Source: Neocallimastix lanati (nom. inval.)
Lineage: Eukaryota; Neocallimastigomycota; Neocallimastigomycetes; Neocallimastigales; Neocallimastigaceae
Direction of reading: 5' to 3'
Assembly (NCBI GenBank): GCA_016946835.1
Contig: JACVTC010000034.1
Coordinates: 683,501 to 747,500, forward strand
Length of the DNA stretch: 64,000 nt
A program made the translations under genes and the position numbers. The notes under the pieces were generated by a model, which did not search any database, had not been told where the DNA came from, and saw only the letters and a list, made by a program, of their open reading frames with translations. Of the stretch, positions 27,410-39,433 are shown one piece after another (position 1 is the stretch's first letter; every line of letters starts with the position of its first letter).

Positions 27410-28479
27410 ATTAATAAATAATACATTATAAATTGAAATATATTAGAAATACTTTTTAATTAATTAAAAAGTTATTTATTTAAATATTTAAATTATTTTA
27501 ATTGAAAAAAATTACTATATACCCTTTCTTTTTATTTTTTTAAATTAAAATTCATTATTTTATTTATAAATTATATATTTTATTAATAGAAATTAATAAA
27601 ATTAATAAAAGATCTATTATATTAATTTATATTTGTTATTAATTTTATTATTTTTTTTTTTTTTATAAATACTTACATGTAAATATTTTATATTATTTTA
27701 ATTCTAATAATATAATTCATATTTTTATCTTTTTTTATTTTATAATTTTTTTTAAATAATTTTAAATATTTTTTATGTAAAAAAATTTAGAATAAAAATA
27801 AAAATATACATATTAACTATAAAATAAAAAAATAAACAAAAAAAAAAAAAAAAAAAAAAATTAAAAGTGATTCCTTTTCCATTCATAATTTTTATTATTT
27901 TTCATATTTAATTTATTTTATTTCTTTATATTATATATATATTATATAATTATATTATATTTTATCCTTATTTATTTTATTAAATTTATATTTTATGTTC
28001 ATATTTCAACAATATATATTTTATTTTATTTTTTAAAATTTATCTTATATTATAATATATAGTAAATTATTTTTATAAATAATTTCAATCTATAATTATT
28101 AATATCAGTAATAATATTATATTTATTTAATAAAAAAAAAATAAATTTTTTTATGATTAGGTATTAATTTATATATAAAATGTATATCATCAAAATTAAA
28201 AAATATTTTACTTTAAATTATGTTAATATAAATCTCATTATAACTCTATACAAATAATATTTAAAAAAATAAAATTAATTGCATGTCATTAGTTATTTTA
28301 AAGGAAATAGAAATAAATAAATAAATAAATATATAAAAAGATTATAGTAAATAAATTAATAATAATATTTATAATATCATTATATATAAAATAAGTCAAT
28401 ACTAGTCTGGATGTATATTTTTTCCTAAAAGTATTGATAAATAATTTAGACATTCATAATGAGTATCCATCTCCCATTT

Positions 28480-28595
28480 TGACCATAACAGATATAACAG
28501 TCAAGTGTGATATACTGGCATACCAGTACAACATCGCCCCTCCACACGTCCTTACACATTTCTGCCTGGGGTTTTATTCCCTAACATTCTTACAT
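28480..28595. other. conserved GC-richer block beside the tRNA gene
   Basis: In a ~90% A/T surround, this block is near 45% G+C, and it is repeated at about 32785-32895, 36640-36745, 40490-40600 and 44340-44450. It contains the perfect hairpin ACTGG-CATA-CCAGT and a plus-strand (T)GGGGTT(C/T)TATTCCC that folds like a tRNA T arm. No full cloverleaf can be made. Apparent open frames through it are short and change between copies. It may be a small non-coding RNA, a tRNA-derived SINE or a decayed pol III gene. Confidence 0.4.
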
Positions 28596-28626
28596 AAAAA
28601 TATAAATGAACTAAAATGTTACTCCC

Positions 28627-28698
28627 TGGAGATATCGGGGATCGAACCCGAGGCTTCTTGCATGCAAAGCAAGCACTCTACCACTGAGTTATATCCCC
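28627..28698 (-). tRNA. tRNA-Ala(UGC), array copy 1 (canonical)
   Basis: 72 nt without intron, and a full cloverleaf. Acceptor GGGGATA/TATCTCC (one G-U type pair), D arm ACTC/GAGT, anticodon arm CTTGC-TTTGCAT-GCAAG with anticodon TGC, five-base variable loop, T arm TCGGG-TTCGATC-CCCGA, discriminator A. The internal promoter B box GGTTCGATCC is canonical, and a TTTT terminator lies about 10 nt past the 3' end on the minus strand. A solo LTR starts 15 bp upstream of the 5' end. Confidence 0.95.
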
Positions 28699-28713
28699 AG
28701 TACATTTTTTCAA

Positions 28714-29175
28714 TGATACGTGACCACTATAAAAATGGTATTTAGGTAGATTCTTTAGGTTAAAGAAATACTTAAATATTATTGGTCAATAATTTTATAA
28801 TAATATATATAATTTTAGAATAATAATTATTAAACGGAGAATTCTTTTATTTATAAGTTTATACTTATGATAAATTAATTCACATAAATAGCTATTTTAT
28901 ATTTTATTTTAGTAAAGTTAAAAAGAGATATTATATATATTTGAGATAATTAATTATAATATTTATATAAGAGAGTAATAATAATAATTTATGTAATAAT
29001 TAATAATTAATAATAAATAAAGAGAACATTAAAAAGATATATTTATTACTTTATTTCGTATTATTGTATGTGTTATTTCTAATTAATATTAGAATATATT
29101 ATTTTGTCATAATTCCTTATTGTCATTGCCCATAAATAAATATTAATTTAGATACATAAATAAAATACCGTATCA
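28714..29175. mobile_element. solo LTR, family D, just upstream of tRNA-Ala
   Basis: TGATACG at the left and CGTATCA at the right form a 7-bp terminal inverted repeat (462 bp). TCAA flanks both sides (28710-28713, 29176-29179). It is absent from the same position in the other units, where the tRNA flank runs straight into AAAATGAC. Removing it gives unit 1 the same length as unit 2. Orientation is not assigned with confidence; a CATAAATAG-like box is near 28884. Confidence 0.85.
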
Positions 29176-30511
29176 TCAAAAATGACAAAGAATAAAATAA
29201 TAATGATATTTTTATTATATATTTTAAATAATTTATTATATAAAAATATATTATATTCTTTACTATTACTAATTATCTTTTATTTTATATAATAATTATA
29301 TTATTAATATTATTAATATTATTAACTTTTTTTTATAAAAATTAAAAAATTTTAATTACATTATGAATATATATAATGTAATATAATGTAATGTATATGC
29401 ATATGTAATTAAAAAATGTATTATAATTTTTAATATTTCAATAATACATTTAATATATTTTATTATTTTATATAGAAATTTTAAAATATTCTTTTTTTTT
29501 TTATGGAAATAAAATTATTAAATTAGAAAATGGAAGGGTTAAGAAATTAATATAATAAAAATATTCTATTAAAATCTCTGTCTTTTTTTTTTTTTTTTTT
29601 TTTTTATATTCACTTTTTAATAGAAAATTAATATTCCTTTTTAATACTTCATATTATTATTTAGAGAATAATATTTTATTTTTTAATAATATAATTAATA
29701 ATATTATAATAAAAAATATACATTACTAATAACAAAAAAAAAAAAAATTAAATTTAAACATATTCATAGGAAAAAAAATCAATAATAAAAAATAAATATA
29801 ATATATAATTTAAATATAAAATAATTTTATTTAAAATAAAAATAGTATTTATTTTTTTATTTTTTTATTTTTTTTTTATATTTTTATATTCTTATTATTT
29901 TTTTTATGTATTATTATAAATTATTATTATTGTATTTTATTATTTATATAAACTTTTTCATTTTATTTTTTTTTTTTTTTATTAAAGTTTTCAATTTTTT
30001 TCTGAATTATAAATTTTCCATTTTAAAATTAAAAAATTTTTTTTTCCATAGAAAATTAATTTTTTTTTTTAATAAATTTAAAAGAATTTCGGTAAGATAG
30101 AAAAAAAGAAAAAAAAATTAATTTTATTTTAAATTTTATTTTTTTTAATAATAATTTAAATTATTTGATTTATTATTATTTTTTTTAATTATACGATTTT
30201 CCTTTATTTTCTTTATTTTTTCTTACTACTAAAATCAAAAGTTTAATTTTTTAAAAAAATATAAATATATGTAAAATATTCCTTAAAAAAATTTTTTTTT
30301 TGTTTTTTAATCTTTGTATTATTTTAATTTAATAAAATTTTTATTAAATAATAAGTTTTCTTTTATCAAGACACAAAAAAAAGATAAAAAGTGATTTTTA
30401 TAAAAGCAAATAAATACAACTTATTAATTATAAAAATAGCGATTAATTTTATTTAAATATAATTCAAGTAAAACAAATAATAATAATAATATAATTATTT
30501 TTTAAAAAAAA

Positions 30512-31720
30512 ATGATTCCATTATATATGCATAGAGATCCATTCTTTGACCACTTTTCAGTATTTGATTCTCATTCTTTATGGAATGAATATGACGATGA
30601 TTTGGATTGGATTTATAGAAATATAAATGATGAAGATTATAGTGATGAGGAAGAAAGAGAAGAAGAAGAAGAGGAAGAAGAAGATAACTATAACTATAAA
30701 ATTGGAAATCAATTAAAAGATTATTCCTATCTTTTACATTCGATAATTCCTACTCATCATGATCATAAGCATAACCGTTTTACCTCAGTTATTCGTCCAC
30801 ATTTTCTACTTCATCGTAATCGTTCAATTCCATACTACCCTTTAAGAAGAAAACTTTATAGGGCATTATTACATCATAATAAGAAGATGGAAGAGAAAAA
30901 GATGGAAGAAAAAAAGAATAATGAACAACAGATGGATTGCCAAACCAATAAGGAACAAGCCAATAAGACAGAAAAAGTGCAAAATTTAAAACGAGCTTCA
31001 AATCAAGAACAAAGTAAAGAAAAGGAATCGTTAAAGCGACAACAATTACAAGATAAATCACAAGAAAATTGTGAAAAGAAAAATGAAAAGAAAAATGAAA
31101 AAGAGAAAGAAAATGAAAATATAACTGATAAACAAGTTTCTATTCAAAGACCAAAGCAAGATCTTGAAACGAGGATTTTCAATGATTTCTTTGATTTTAA
31201 ATTTGATGATTTTAGTCCAAAAATTAATTTTGGAGAAGATAAGAAGCATTATTATCTTCATGCTGATTTACCTGGTATGACCAAGGATCAAGTGAAAATG
31301 GAAATATCTGAAGATGGTATTTTAACACTTTCTGGTAAAAGAGAATATATTTATAAAGATGGAAATAATGATGAAAAAGAAAATGAAAATGAAAACGAAG
31401 ATAAAATGGAAGTTGAAGTAGAAAAGGAAAAAGGAAAAGGAAAAGAATCAGGAAAAGAAACAGAAACAGAAATGAAAATAGATCATGAAGAAGAAGAGAA
31501 GAATAAAGAAAATAAAGAGAAGGAGAAAGAGAAGAAAAAGGAGGAGAAATATTCAATGATGGAATGTGGTTATGGTCAATTTGAAAGAAAACTAACGCTT
31601 CCCGAAGATATTGATCTTGAGCATATTTCAGCTAAAATGGAGAATGGAGCTTTAGATGTGACTTTCAATAAAATTATTCCTGATAAAAAGGAACATATTC
31701 ATAGAATTCAAATTCAATAA
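30512..31720 (+). CDS. long Hsp20/alpha-crystallin chaperone, array copy 2
   Basis: 402 aa, same domain order as copy 1: alpha-crystallin halves at about 233-287 and 346-396, split by an E/K-rich insert of about 58 residues, and a terminal IQIQ. Distinguishing changes: YDDDLDW, SDEEERE, a duplicated NYNYKIG, the middle segment KRASNQEQSK, KGKGKES in the insert, MMECGYG, and IDLEHIS rather than IDQEHIS. It shares the KRASNQ segment and IIPDKKEHIHR end with copy 3. TATA box at 30260-30267. The flanking 1.1-kb downstream DNA is nearly identical to copy 1. Confidence 0.93.
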   Translation: MIPLYMHRDPFFDHFSVFDSHSLWNEYDDDLDWIYRNINDEDYSDEEEREEEEEEEEDNYNYKIGNQLKDYSYLLHSIIPTHHDHKHNRFTSVIRPHFLLHRNRSIPYYPLRRKLYRALLHHNKKMEEKKMEEKKNNEQQMDCQTNKEQANKTEKVQNLKRASNQEQSKEKESLKRQQLQDKSQENCEKKNEKKNEKEKENENITDKQVSIQRPKQDLETRIFNDFFDFKFDDFSPKINFGEDKKHYYLHADLPGMTKDQVKMEISEDGILTLSGKREYIYKDGNNDEKENENENEDKMEVEVEKEKGKGKESGKETETEMKIDHEEEEKNKENKEKEKEKKKEEKYSMMECGYGQFERKLTLPEDIDLEHISAKMENGALDVTFNKIIPDKKEHIHRIQIQ

Positions 31721-32132
31721 ATTAATAAATAATACATTATAAATGAAATATATTAGAAATACTTTTTAATTAATTAAAAAGTTATTTATTTAAATATTTA
31801 AATTATTTTAATTGAAAAAAATTACTATATACCCTTTCTTTTTATTTTTTTAAATTAAAATTCATTATTTTATTTATAAATTATATATTTTATTAATAGA
31901 AATTAATAAAATTAATAAAAGATCTATTATATTAATTTATATTTGTTATTAATTTTATTATTATTTTTTTTTTATAAATACTTACATGTAAATATTTTAT
32001 ATTATTTTAATTCTAATAATATAATTCATATTTTTATCTTTTTTTATTTTATTATTTTTTTTAAATAATTTTAAATATTTTTTATGTAAAAAAATTTAGA
32101 ATAAAAATAAAAATATACATATTAACTATAAA

Positions 32133-32185
<53 letters not shown>

Positions 32186-32933
32186 AAATGTGATTCCTTT
32201 TCCATTCATAATTTTTATTATTTTTCATATTTAATTTATTTTATTTCTTTATATTATATATATATTATATAATTATATTATATTTTATCCTTATTTATTT
32301 TATTAAATTTATATTTTATGTTCATATTTCAACAATATATATTTTATTTTATTTTTTAAAATTTATCTTATATTATAATATATAGTAAATTATTTTTATA
32401 AATAATTTCAATCTATAATTATTAATATCAGTAATAATATTATATTTATTTAATAAAAAAAAAAATAAATTTTTTTATGATTAGGTATTAATTTATATAT
32501 AAAATGTATATCATCAAAATTAAAAAATATTTTACTTTAAATTATGTTAATATAAATCTCATTATAACTCTATACAAATAATATTTAAAAAAATAAAATT
32601 AATTGCATGTCATTAGTTATTGTAAAGGAAATAGAAATAAATAAATAAATAAATAAAAATATTATAGTAAATAAATAAATAATAATATTTATTATATCAA
32701 TACTAGTTTTGACTTACGATCATCCATTAATTTTCCTAAAAGTATTGATAAATAATTTAGACAAACATAATGAGTATCCATCTCCCATTATGACCATAGA
32801 AGAACTTTCAAGTGTGATATACTGGCATACCAGTACAGCATCGCCACTCCACAAGTCGTTGCACATTTCTGCCTGGGGTTCTATTCCCTAACATTCTTAC
32901 ATAAAAAAATGAATGAACTAAAAAATTACTCCC

Positions 32934-33005
32934 TGGAGATATCGGGGATCGAAGCCGAGGCTTCTTGCATGCAAAGCAAGCACTCTACCACTGAGTTATA
33001 TCCCC
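32934..33005 (-). tRNA. tRNA-Ala(UGC), array copy 2, variant T arm
   Basis: Identical to copy 1 except that nucleotide 53 is C instead of G. The near-universal G53-C61 pair becomes C-C, and the B box reads GCTTCGATCC. This should weaken both folding and TFIIIC binding, so the gene may be silent. The terminator-side T run is longer than in copy 1. Confidence 0.85.
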
Positions 33006-34318
33006 AGTACATCTTTTTTAAAATGACAAAGAATAAAATAATAATGATATTTTTATTATAAATTTTAAATAATTTATTATATAAAAATATATTATATTCT
33101 TTACTATTACTAATTATCTTTTATTTTATATAATAATTATATTATTAATATTATTAATATTATTAACTTTTTTTTATAAAAATTAAAAAATTTTAATTAC
33201 ATTATGAATATATATAATGTAATATAATGTAATGTATATGTATATGTAATTAAAAAATGTATTATAATTTTTAATATTTCAATAATACATTTAATATATT
33301 TTATTATTTTATATAGAAATTTTAAAATATTCTTATTTTTTTATGGAAGATGGAAGGGTTAAGAAATTAATATAATAAAAATATTCTATTAAAATCTCTG
33401 TCTTTTTTTTTTTTTTTTTTTTTTATATTCACTTTTTAATAGAAAATTAATATTCCTTTTTAATACTTCATATTATTACTTAGAGAATAATATTTTATTT
33501 TATTTAATATATATTTAATAATTTTATAAAAAATATAAATTACTAAAAACAAAAAAAAATAAAATTAAACATATTTATAGGAAAAAAAATCAATAATAAA
33601 AAATAAATATAATATATAATTTAAATATAAAATAATTTTATTTAAAATAAAAATAATATTTATTTTTTTATTTTTTTTTTATATTTCTATTTCCTTTTTT
33701 TTTTTTTTTTTTTTTTTTGTATTATTATAAATTATTATTATTGTATTTTATTATTTTTATAAACTTTTTCATTTTATTTTTTTTTTTATTAAAATTTTCA
33801 ATGTTTTTCTGAATCATAAATTTTCCATTTTAAAATTAAAAAAATTTTTTTTCCATAGAAAATTAATTTTTTTTTTTAATAAATTTAAAAGAATTTCGGT
33901 AAGATAGAAAAAAAGGAAAAAAAAATTAATTTTATTTTAAATTTTATTTTTTTTAATAATAATTTAAATTATTTGATTTATTATTATTTTTTTTAATTAT
34001 ACGATTTTCCTTTATTTTCTTTATTTTTTCTTACTACTAAAATCAAAAGTTTAATTTTTTAAAAAAATATAAATATATGTAAAATATTCCTTAAAAAAAT
34101 TTTTTTTTGTTTTTTAATCTTTGTATTATTTTAATTTAATAAAATTTCTATTAAATAATAAGTTTTCTTTTATCAAGACACAAAAAAAAGATAAAAAGTG
34201 ATTTTTATAAAAGCAAATAAATACAACTTATTAATTATAAAAATAGCGATTAATTTTATTTAAATATAATTCAAGTAAAACCAATAATAATAATAATATA
34301 ATTATTTTTTAAAAAAAA

Positions 34319-35518
34319 ATGATTCCATTATATATGCATAGAGATCCATTCTTTGATCACTTTTCAATCTTTGATTCTCATTCTTTATGGAATGAATATG
34401 ATGAAGATTTGGATTGGATTCATAGAAGCATAAATGATGAAGATTATAGTGACGATGAAGAAAGAGAAGAAGAAGAAGAAGATAACTATAAAAATGGAAA
34501 TCAATTAAGAGATTATTCCTATCTTTTACATTCGATAATTCCTACTCATCATGATCATAAACATAACCGTTTTACCTCAGTTATTCGTCCACATTTTCTA
34601 CTTCATCGTAATCGTTCGATTCCATACTATCCTTTAAGAAGAAAACTTTATAGGGCATTATTACATCATAATAAGAAGATGGAAGAGAAAAAGATGGAAG
34701 AAAAAAAGAGTAATGAACAACAGATGAATTGCCAAACCAATAAGGAACAAGCCAATAAGACAGAAAAAGTGCAAAATTTAAAACGAGCTTCAAATCAAGA
34801 ACAAAGTAAAGAAAAGGAATCGTTAAAGCAACAACAATTACAAGATAAATTACAAGAAAATTGTGAAAAGAAAAATGAAAAGAAAAATGAAAAAGAGAAA
34901 GAAAATGAAAATAAAACTGATAAACAAGTTTCTATTCAAAGACCAAATCAAGATCTTGAAACGAGGATTTTCAATGATTTCTTTGATTTTAAATTTGATG
35001 ATTTTAGTCCAAAAATTAATTTTGGAGAAGATGAGAAGCATTATTATCTTCATGCTGATTTACCTGGTATGACCAAGGATCAAGTGAAAATGGAAATATC
35101 TGAAGATGGTATTTTAACACTTTCAGGTAAAAGAGAATATATTTATAAAGATGGAAATAATGATGAAAAAGAAAATGAAAATGAAAACGAAGATAAAATG
35201 GAAGTTGAAACAGAAAAAGAAAAAGAAAAAGAAAAAGAAAAAGAATCAGGAAAAGAAACAGATACAGAAATGAAAATAGATCATGAAGAAGAAGAGAAGA
35301 ATAAAGAAAATAAGGAGAAGGAGAAAGAGAAGAAAAAGGAGGAGAAATATTCAATGATGGAATGTAGTTATGGTCAATTTGAAAGAAAACTAACGCTTCC
35401 CGAAGATATTGATCTTGAGCATATTTCAGCTAAAATGGAGAATGGAGCTTTAGATGTGACTTTCAATAAAATTATTCCTGATAAAAAGGAACATATTCAT
35501 AGAATTCAAATTCAATAA
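34319..35518 (+). CDS. long Hsp20/alpha-crystallin chaperone, array copy 3
   Basis: 399 aa. Same architecture; alpha-crystallin halves at about 228-282 and 344-393. The acidic run near residue 50 is shortest here (EREEEEEDN). Its N-terminal half belongs with copies 4 and 5 (HFSIFDS, WIHRSIN). Its middle matches copy 2 (KRASNQEQSK). The insert has five KE repeats and GKETDTEM, shared with copy 5. It ends HIHRIQIQ. TATA box at 34068-34075, about 250 bp upstream, with sequence of the copy 1-3 promoter type. Confidence 0.93.
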   Translation: MIPLYMHRDPFFDHFSIFDSHSLWNEYDEDLDWIHRSINDEDYSDDEEREEEEEDNYKNGNQLRDYSYLLHSIIPTHHDHKHNRFTSVIRPHFLLHRNRSIPYYPLRRKLYRALLHHNKKMEEKKMEEKKSNEQQMNCQTNKEQANKTEKVQNLKRASNQEQSKEKESLKQQQLQDKLQENCEKKNEKKNEKEKENENKTDKQVSIQRPNQDLETRIFNDFFDFKFDDFSPKINFGEDEKHYYLHADLPGMTKDQVKMEISEDGILTLSGKREYIYKDGNNDEKENENENEDKMEVETEKEKEKEKEKESGKETDTEMKIDHEEEEKNKENKEKEKEKKKEEKYSMMECSYGQFERKLTLPEDIDLEHISAKMENGALDVTFNKIIPDKKEHIHRIQIQ

Positions 35519-36485
35519 ATTAATAAATAATACATTATAAATGAAATATATTAGAAATACTTTTTAATTAATTAAAAAGTTATTTATTTAAATATTTAAA
35601 TTATTTTAATTGAAAAAAATTACTATATACCCTTTCTTTTTATTTTTTTAAATTAAAATTCATTATTTTATTTATAAATTATATATTTTATTAATAGAAA
35701 TTAATAAAATTAATAAAAGATCTATTATATTAATTTATATTTGTTATTAATTTTATTATTATTTTTTTTTTTATAAATACTTACATGTAAATATTTTATA
35801 TTATTTTAATTCTAATAATATAATTCATATTTTTATCTTTTTTTATTTTATTATTTTTTTTAAATAATTTTATATATTTTTTATGTAAAAAAATTTAGAA
35901 TAAAAATAAAAATATACATATTAACTATAAAATAAAAAAATAAACAAAAAAAAAAAAATTAAAAGTGATTCCTTTTCCATTCATAATTTTTATTATTTTT
36001 CATATTTAATTTATTTTATTTCTTTATATTATATATATATTATGTAATTATATTATATTTTATCCTTATTTATTTTATTAAATTTATATTTTATGTTCAT
36101 ATTTCAACAATATATATTTTATTTTATTTTTTAAAATTTATCTTATATTATAATATATAGTAAATTATTTTTATAAATAATTTCAATCTATAATTATTAA
36201 TATCAGTAATAATATTATATTTATTTAATAAAAAAAAAATAAATTTTTTTATGATTAGGTATTAATTTATATATAAAATGTATATCATCAAAATTAAAAA
36301 ATATTTTACTTTAAATTATGTTAATATAAATCTCATTATAACTCTATACAAATAATATTTAAAAAAATAAAATTAATTGCATGTCATTAGTTATTGTAAA
36401 GGAAATAGAAATAAATAAATAAATAAATAAAAATATTATAGTAAATAAATAAATAATAATATTTATTATATCAATACTAGTTTTG

Positions 36486-36548
36486 TTAATAAAGTTTTTG
36501 GAAGTGTATTCTCTTCCCTGTCTAAAAAAAAAAAAAAAAAAAAAAAAA
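36486..36548 (+). mobile_element. 63-bp poly(A)-tailed retro-insertion
   Basis: Only unit 3 has this insert: a 38-bp body (TTAATAAAGTTTTTGGAAGT..., ending TTCCCTGTCT) followed by 25 A. It is flanked by a perfect 15-bp duplication TCAATACTAGTTTTG (36471-36485 and 36549-36563) that occurs once in the sister units. This is the signature of target-primed reverse transcription by LINE machinery acting on a short or heavily 5'-truncated RNA. The source is not visible in the window. Confidence 0.88.
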
Positions 36549-36785
36549 TCAATACTAGTTTTGACTTACGATCATCCATTAATTTTCCTAAAAGTATTGA
36601 TAAATAATTTAGACAAACATAATGAGTATCCATCTCCCATTATGACCATAGAAGAACTTTCAAGTGTGATATACTGGCATACCAGTACAGCATCGCCACT
36701 CCACAAGTCGTTGCACATTTCTGCCTGGGGTTCTATTCCCTAACATTCTTACATAAAAAAATGAATGAACTAAAAAATTACTCCC

Positions 36786-36857
36786 TGGAGATATCGGGGA
36801 TCGAAGCCGAGGCTTCTTGCATGCAAAGCAAGCACTCTACCACTGAGTTATATCCCC
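36786..36857 (-). tRNA. tRNA-Ala(UGC), array copy 3, variant T arm
   Basis: Anticodon TGC and all other arms are as in copy 1, with the C53 substitution of copies 2, 4 and 5. Its flanks match copies 2, 4 and 5 base for base over the near surroundings. Confidence 0.85.
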
Positions 36858-38230
36858 AGTACATCTTTTTTAAAATGACAAAGAATAAAATAATAATGAT
36901 ATTTTTATTATAAATTTTAAATAATTTATTATATAAAAATATATTATATTCTTTACTATTACTAATTATCTTTTATTTTATATAATAATTATATTATTAA
37001 TATTATTAATATTATTAACTTTTTTTTATAAAAATTAAAAAATTTTAATTACATTATGAATATATATAATGTAATAATGTAATGTATATGTATATGTAAT
37101 TAAAAAATGTATTATAAAATTTTAATATTTCAATAATACATTTAATATATTTTATTATTTTATATAGAAATTTTAAATTATTCTTATTTTTTTATGGAAA
37201 TAAAATTATTAGATTAGAAAATGGAAGGGTTAAGAAATTAATATAATAAAAATATTCTATTAAAATCTCTGTCTTTTTTTTTTTTTTTTTTTTTTTTTTA
37301 TATATTCACTTGTTAATAGAAAATTAATATTCCTTTAATACTTAATATTATTATTTAGAGAATAATATTTTATTTTTTAATAATATAATCAATAATATTA
37401 TAATAAAAAATATACATTACTAATAACAAAAAAAAAAAAAAATTAAAATTAAACATATTCAGAGGAAAAAAATCAATAATAAAAAATTAATATAATATAT
37501 AATTAAAATATAAAATAATTTTATTTAAAATAAAAATAATATTTATTTTTTTATTTTTTTATTTTTTTTTTTATATTTTTATATTCTTATTATTTTTTTT
37601 TTATGTATTATTATTAATTATTATTATTGTATATTATTAATTATATAAACTTTTTCATTTTATTTTTTTTTTTTTTTATTAAAGTTTTCAATTTTTTTCT
37701 GAATTATAAATTTTCCATTTTAAAATTAAAAAATTTTTTTTTTCCATAGAAAATAAATTTTTTTTTTTTCTTTAATAAATTTAAAAGAATTTTGGTAAAA
37801 AAGAAAAAAAGGAAAAAAAAATAATTTTATTTTAAATTTTATTTTTATTTTTCTTATAATTTAAATTATTTGATTTATTATTATTTTTTTTTAATTATAC
37901 GACTTTCCTTTATTTTCTTTATTTTTTCTTACTACTAAAATTAAAAGTTCAATTTTTTAAAAAAATATAAATACATGCAAAATATTCTTAAAAAAAATTT
38001 TTTTTTTTTGTATTTAATCTTTGTATTAATTTTAATTCAATAAATTTTTTATTAAAAAGTTTTTTTTCTTTTATCAAGACACAAAAAAAAGATAAAAAGT
38101 GATTTTTATACAAGCAAATAAATACAACTTATTAATTATAAAAATAGCAATTAATTTTATTTAAATATAATTCAAGTAAAACAAATAATAAACAAATAAT
38201 AATAATAATATAATTATTTTTTAAAAAAAA

Positions 38231-39433
38231 ATGATTCCATTATATATGCATAGAGATCCATTCTTTGATCACTTTTCAATCTTTGATTCTCATTCTTTAT
38301 GGAATGAATATGATGAAGATTTGGATTGGATTCATAGAAGCATAAATGATGAAGATTATAGTGACGATGAAGAAAGAGAAGAAGAAGAAGAGGAAGAAGA
38401 AGATAACTATAAAAATGGAAATCAATTAAGAGATTATTCCTATCTTTTACATTCGATAATTCCTACTCATCATGATCATAAGCATAACCGTTTTACCTCA
38501 GTTATTCGTCCACATTTTCTACTTCATCGTAATCGTTCAATTCCGTACTATCCTTTAAGAAGAAAACTTTATAGGGCATTATTACATCATAATAAGAAGA
38601 TGGAAGAGAAAAAGATGGAAGAAAAAAAGAATAATGAACAACAGATGAATTGCCAAACCAATAAGGAACAAGCCAATAAGACGGAAAAAGTACAAAATTT
38701 AAAACAAGATTCAAATAAAGAGCAAAATAAAGAAAAGGAATCGTTAAAGCAACAACAATTACAAGATAAATCACAAGAAAATTGTGAAAAGAAAAATGAA
38801 AAGAAAAATGAAAAAGAGAAAGAAAATGAAAATATAACTGATAAACAAGTTTCTATTCAAAGACCAAATCAAGATCTTGAAACGAGGATTTTCAATGATT
38901 TCTTTGATTTTAAATTTGATGATTTCAGTCCAAAAATTAATTTTGGAGAAGATGAGAAGCATTATTATCTTCATGCTGATTTACCTGGTATGACCAAGGA
39001 TCAAGTGAAAATGGAAATATCTGAAGATGGTATTTTAACACTTTCTGGTAAAAGAGAATATATTTATAAAGATGGAAATAATGATGAAAAAGAAAATGAA
39101 AATGAAAACGAAGATAAAATGGAAGTTGAAGTAGAAAAGGAAAAAGAAAAAGAAAAAGAATCAGGAAAAGAAACAGAAACAGAAATGAAAATAGATCATG
39201 AAGAAGAAGAGAAGAATAAAGAAAATAAAGAGAAGGAGAAAGAGAAGAAAAAGGAGGAGAAATATTCAATGATGGAATGTGGTTATGGTCAATTTGAAAG
39301 AAAACTAACGCTTCCTGAAGATATTGATCAAGAACATATTTCAGCTAAAATGGAGAATGGAGCTTTAGATGTGACTTTCAATAAAATTAATCCTGATAAA
39401 AAGGAACATATTCATAGAATTCAAATTCAATAA
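38231..39433 (+). CDS. long Hsp20/alpha-crystallin chaperone, array copy 4
   Basis: 400 aa; alpha-crystallin halves at about 231-285 and 345-394. A mosaic: N terminus as copies 3 and 5 (WIHRSIN), middle as copies 1 and 5 (KQDSNKEQNK), C-terminal half as copy 1 (IDQEHIS, NKINPDKK), MMECGYG as copy 2. Its promoter (TATA at 37976-37983, followed by CATGCAAAATATTC) is of the copy 4-6 type. C-terminal IQIQ present. Confidence 0.93.
   Translation: MIPLYMHRDPFFDHFSIFDSHSLWNEYDEDLDWIHRSINDEDYSDDEEREEEEEEEEDNYKNGNQLRDYSYLLHSIIPTHHDHKHNRFTSVIRPHFLLHRNRSIPYYPLRRKLYRALLHHNKKMEEKKMEEKKNNEQQMNCQTNKEQANKTEKVQNLKQDSNKEQNKEKESLKQQQLQDKSQENCEKKNEKKNEKEKENENITDKQVSIQRPNQDLETRIFNDFFDFKFDDFSPKINFGEDEKHYYLHADLPGMTKDQVKMEISEDGILTLSGKREYIYKDGNNDEKENENENEDKMEVEVEKEKEKEKESGKETETEMKIDHEEEEKNKENKEKEKEKKKEEKYSMMECGYGQFERKLTLPEDIDQEHISAKMENGALDVTFNKINPDKKEHIHRIQIQ

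Noticed and set aside
28434-28745. Plus-strand open frame through the GC-richer block and antisense tRNA (60-103 aa; also at 32709, 36483, 40416 and 44267)
   Set aside because: It changes length and end between units, overlaps the tRNA antisense in unit 1 only, and has no family resemblance.
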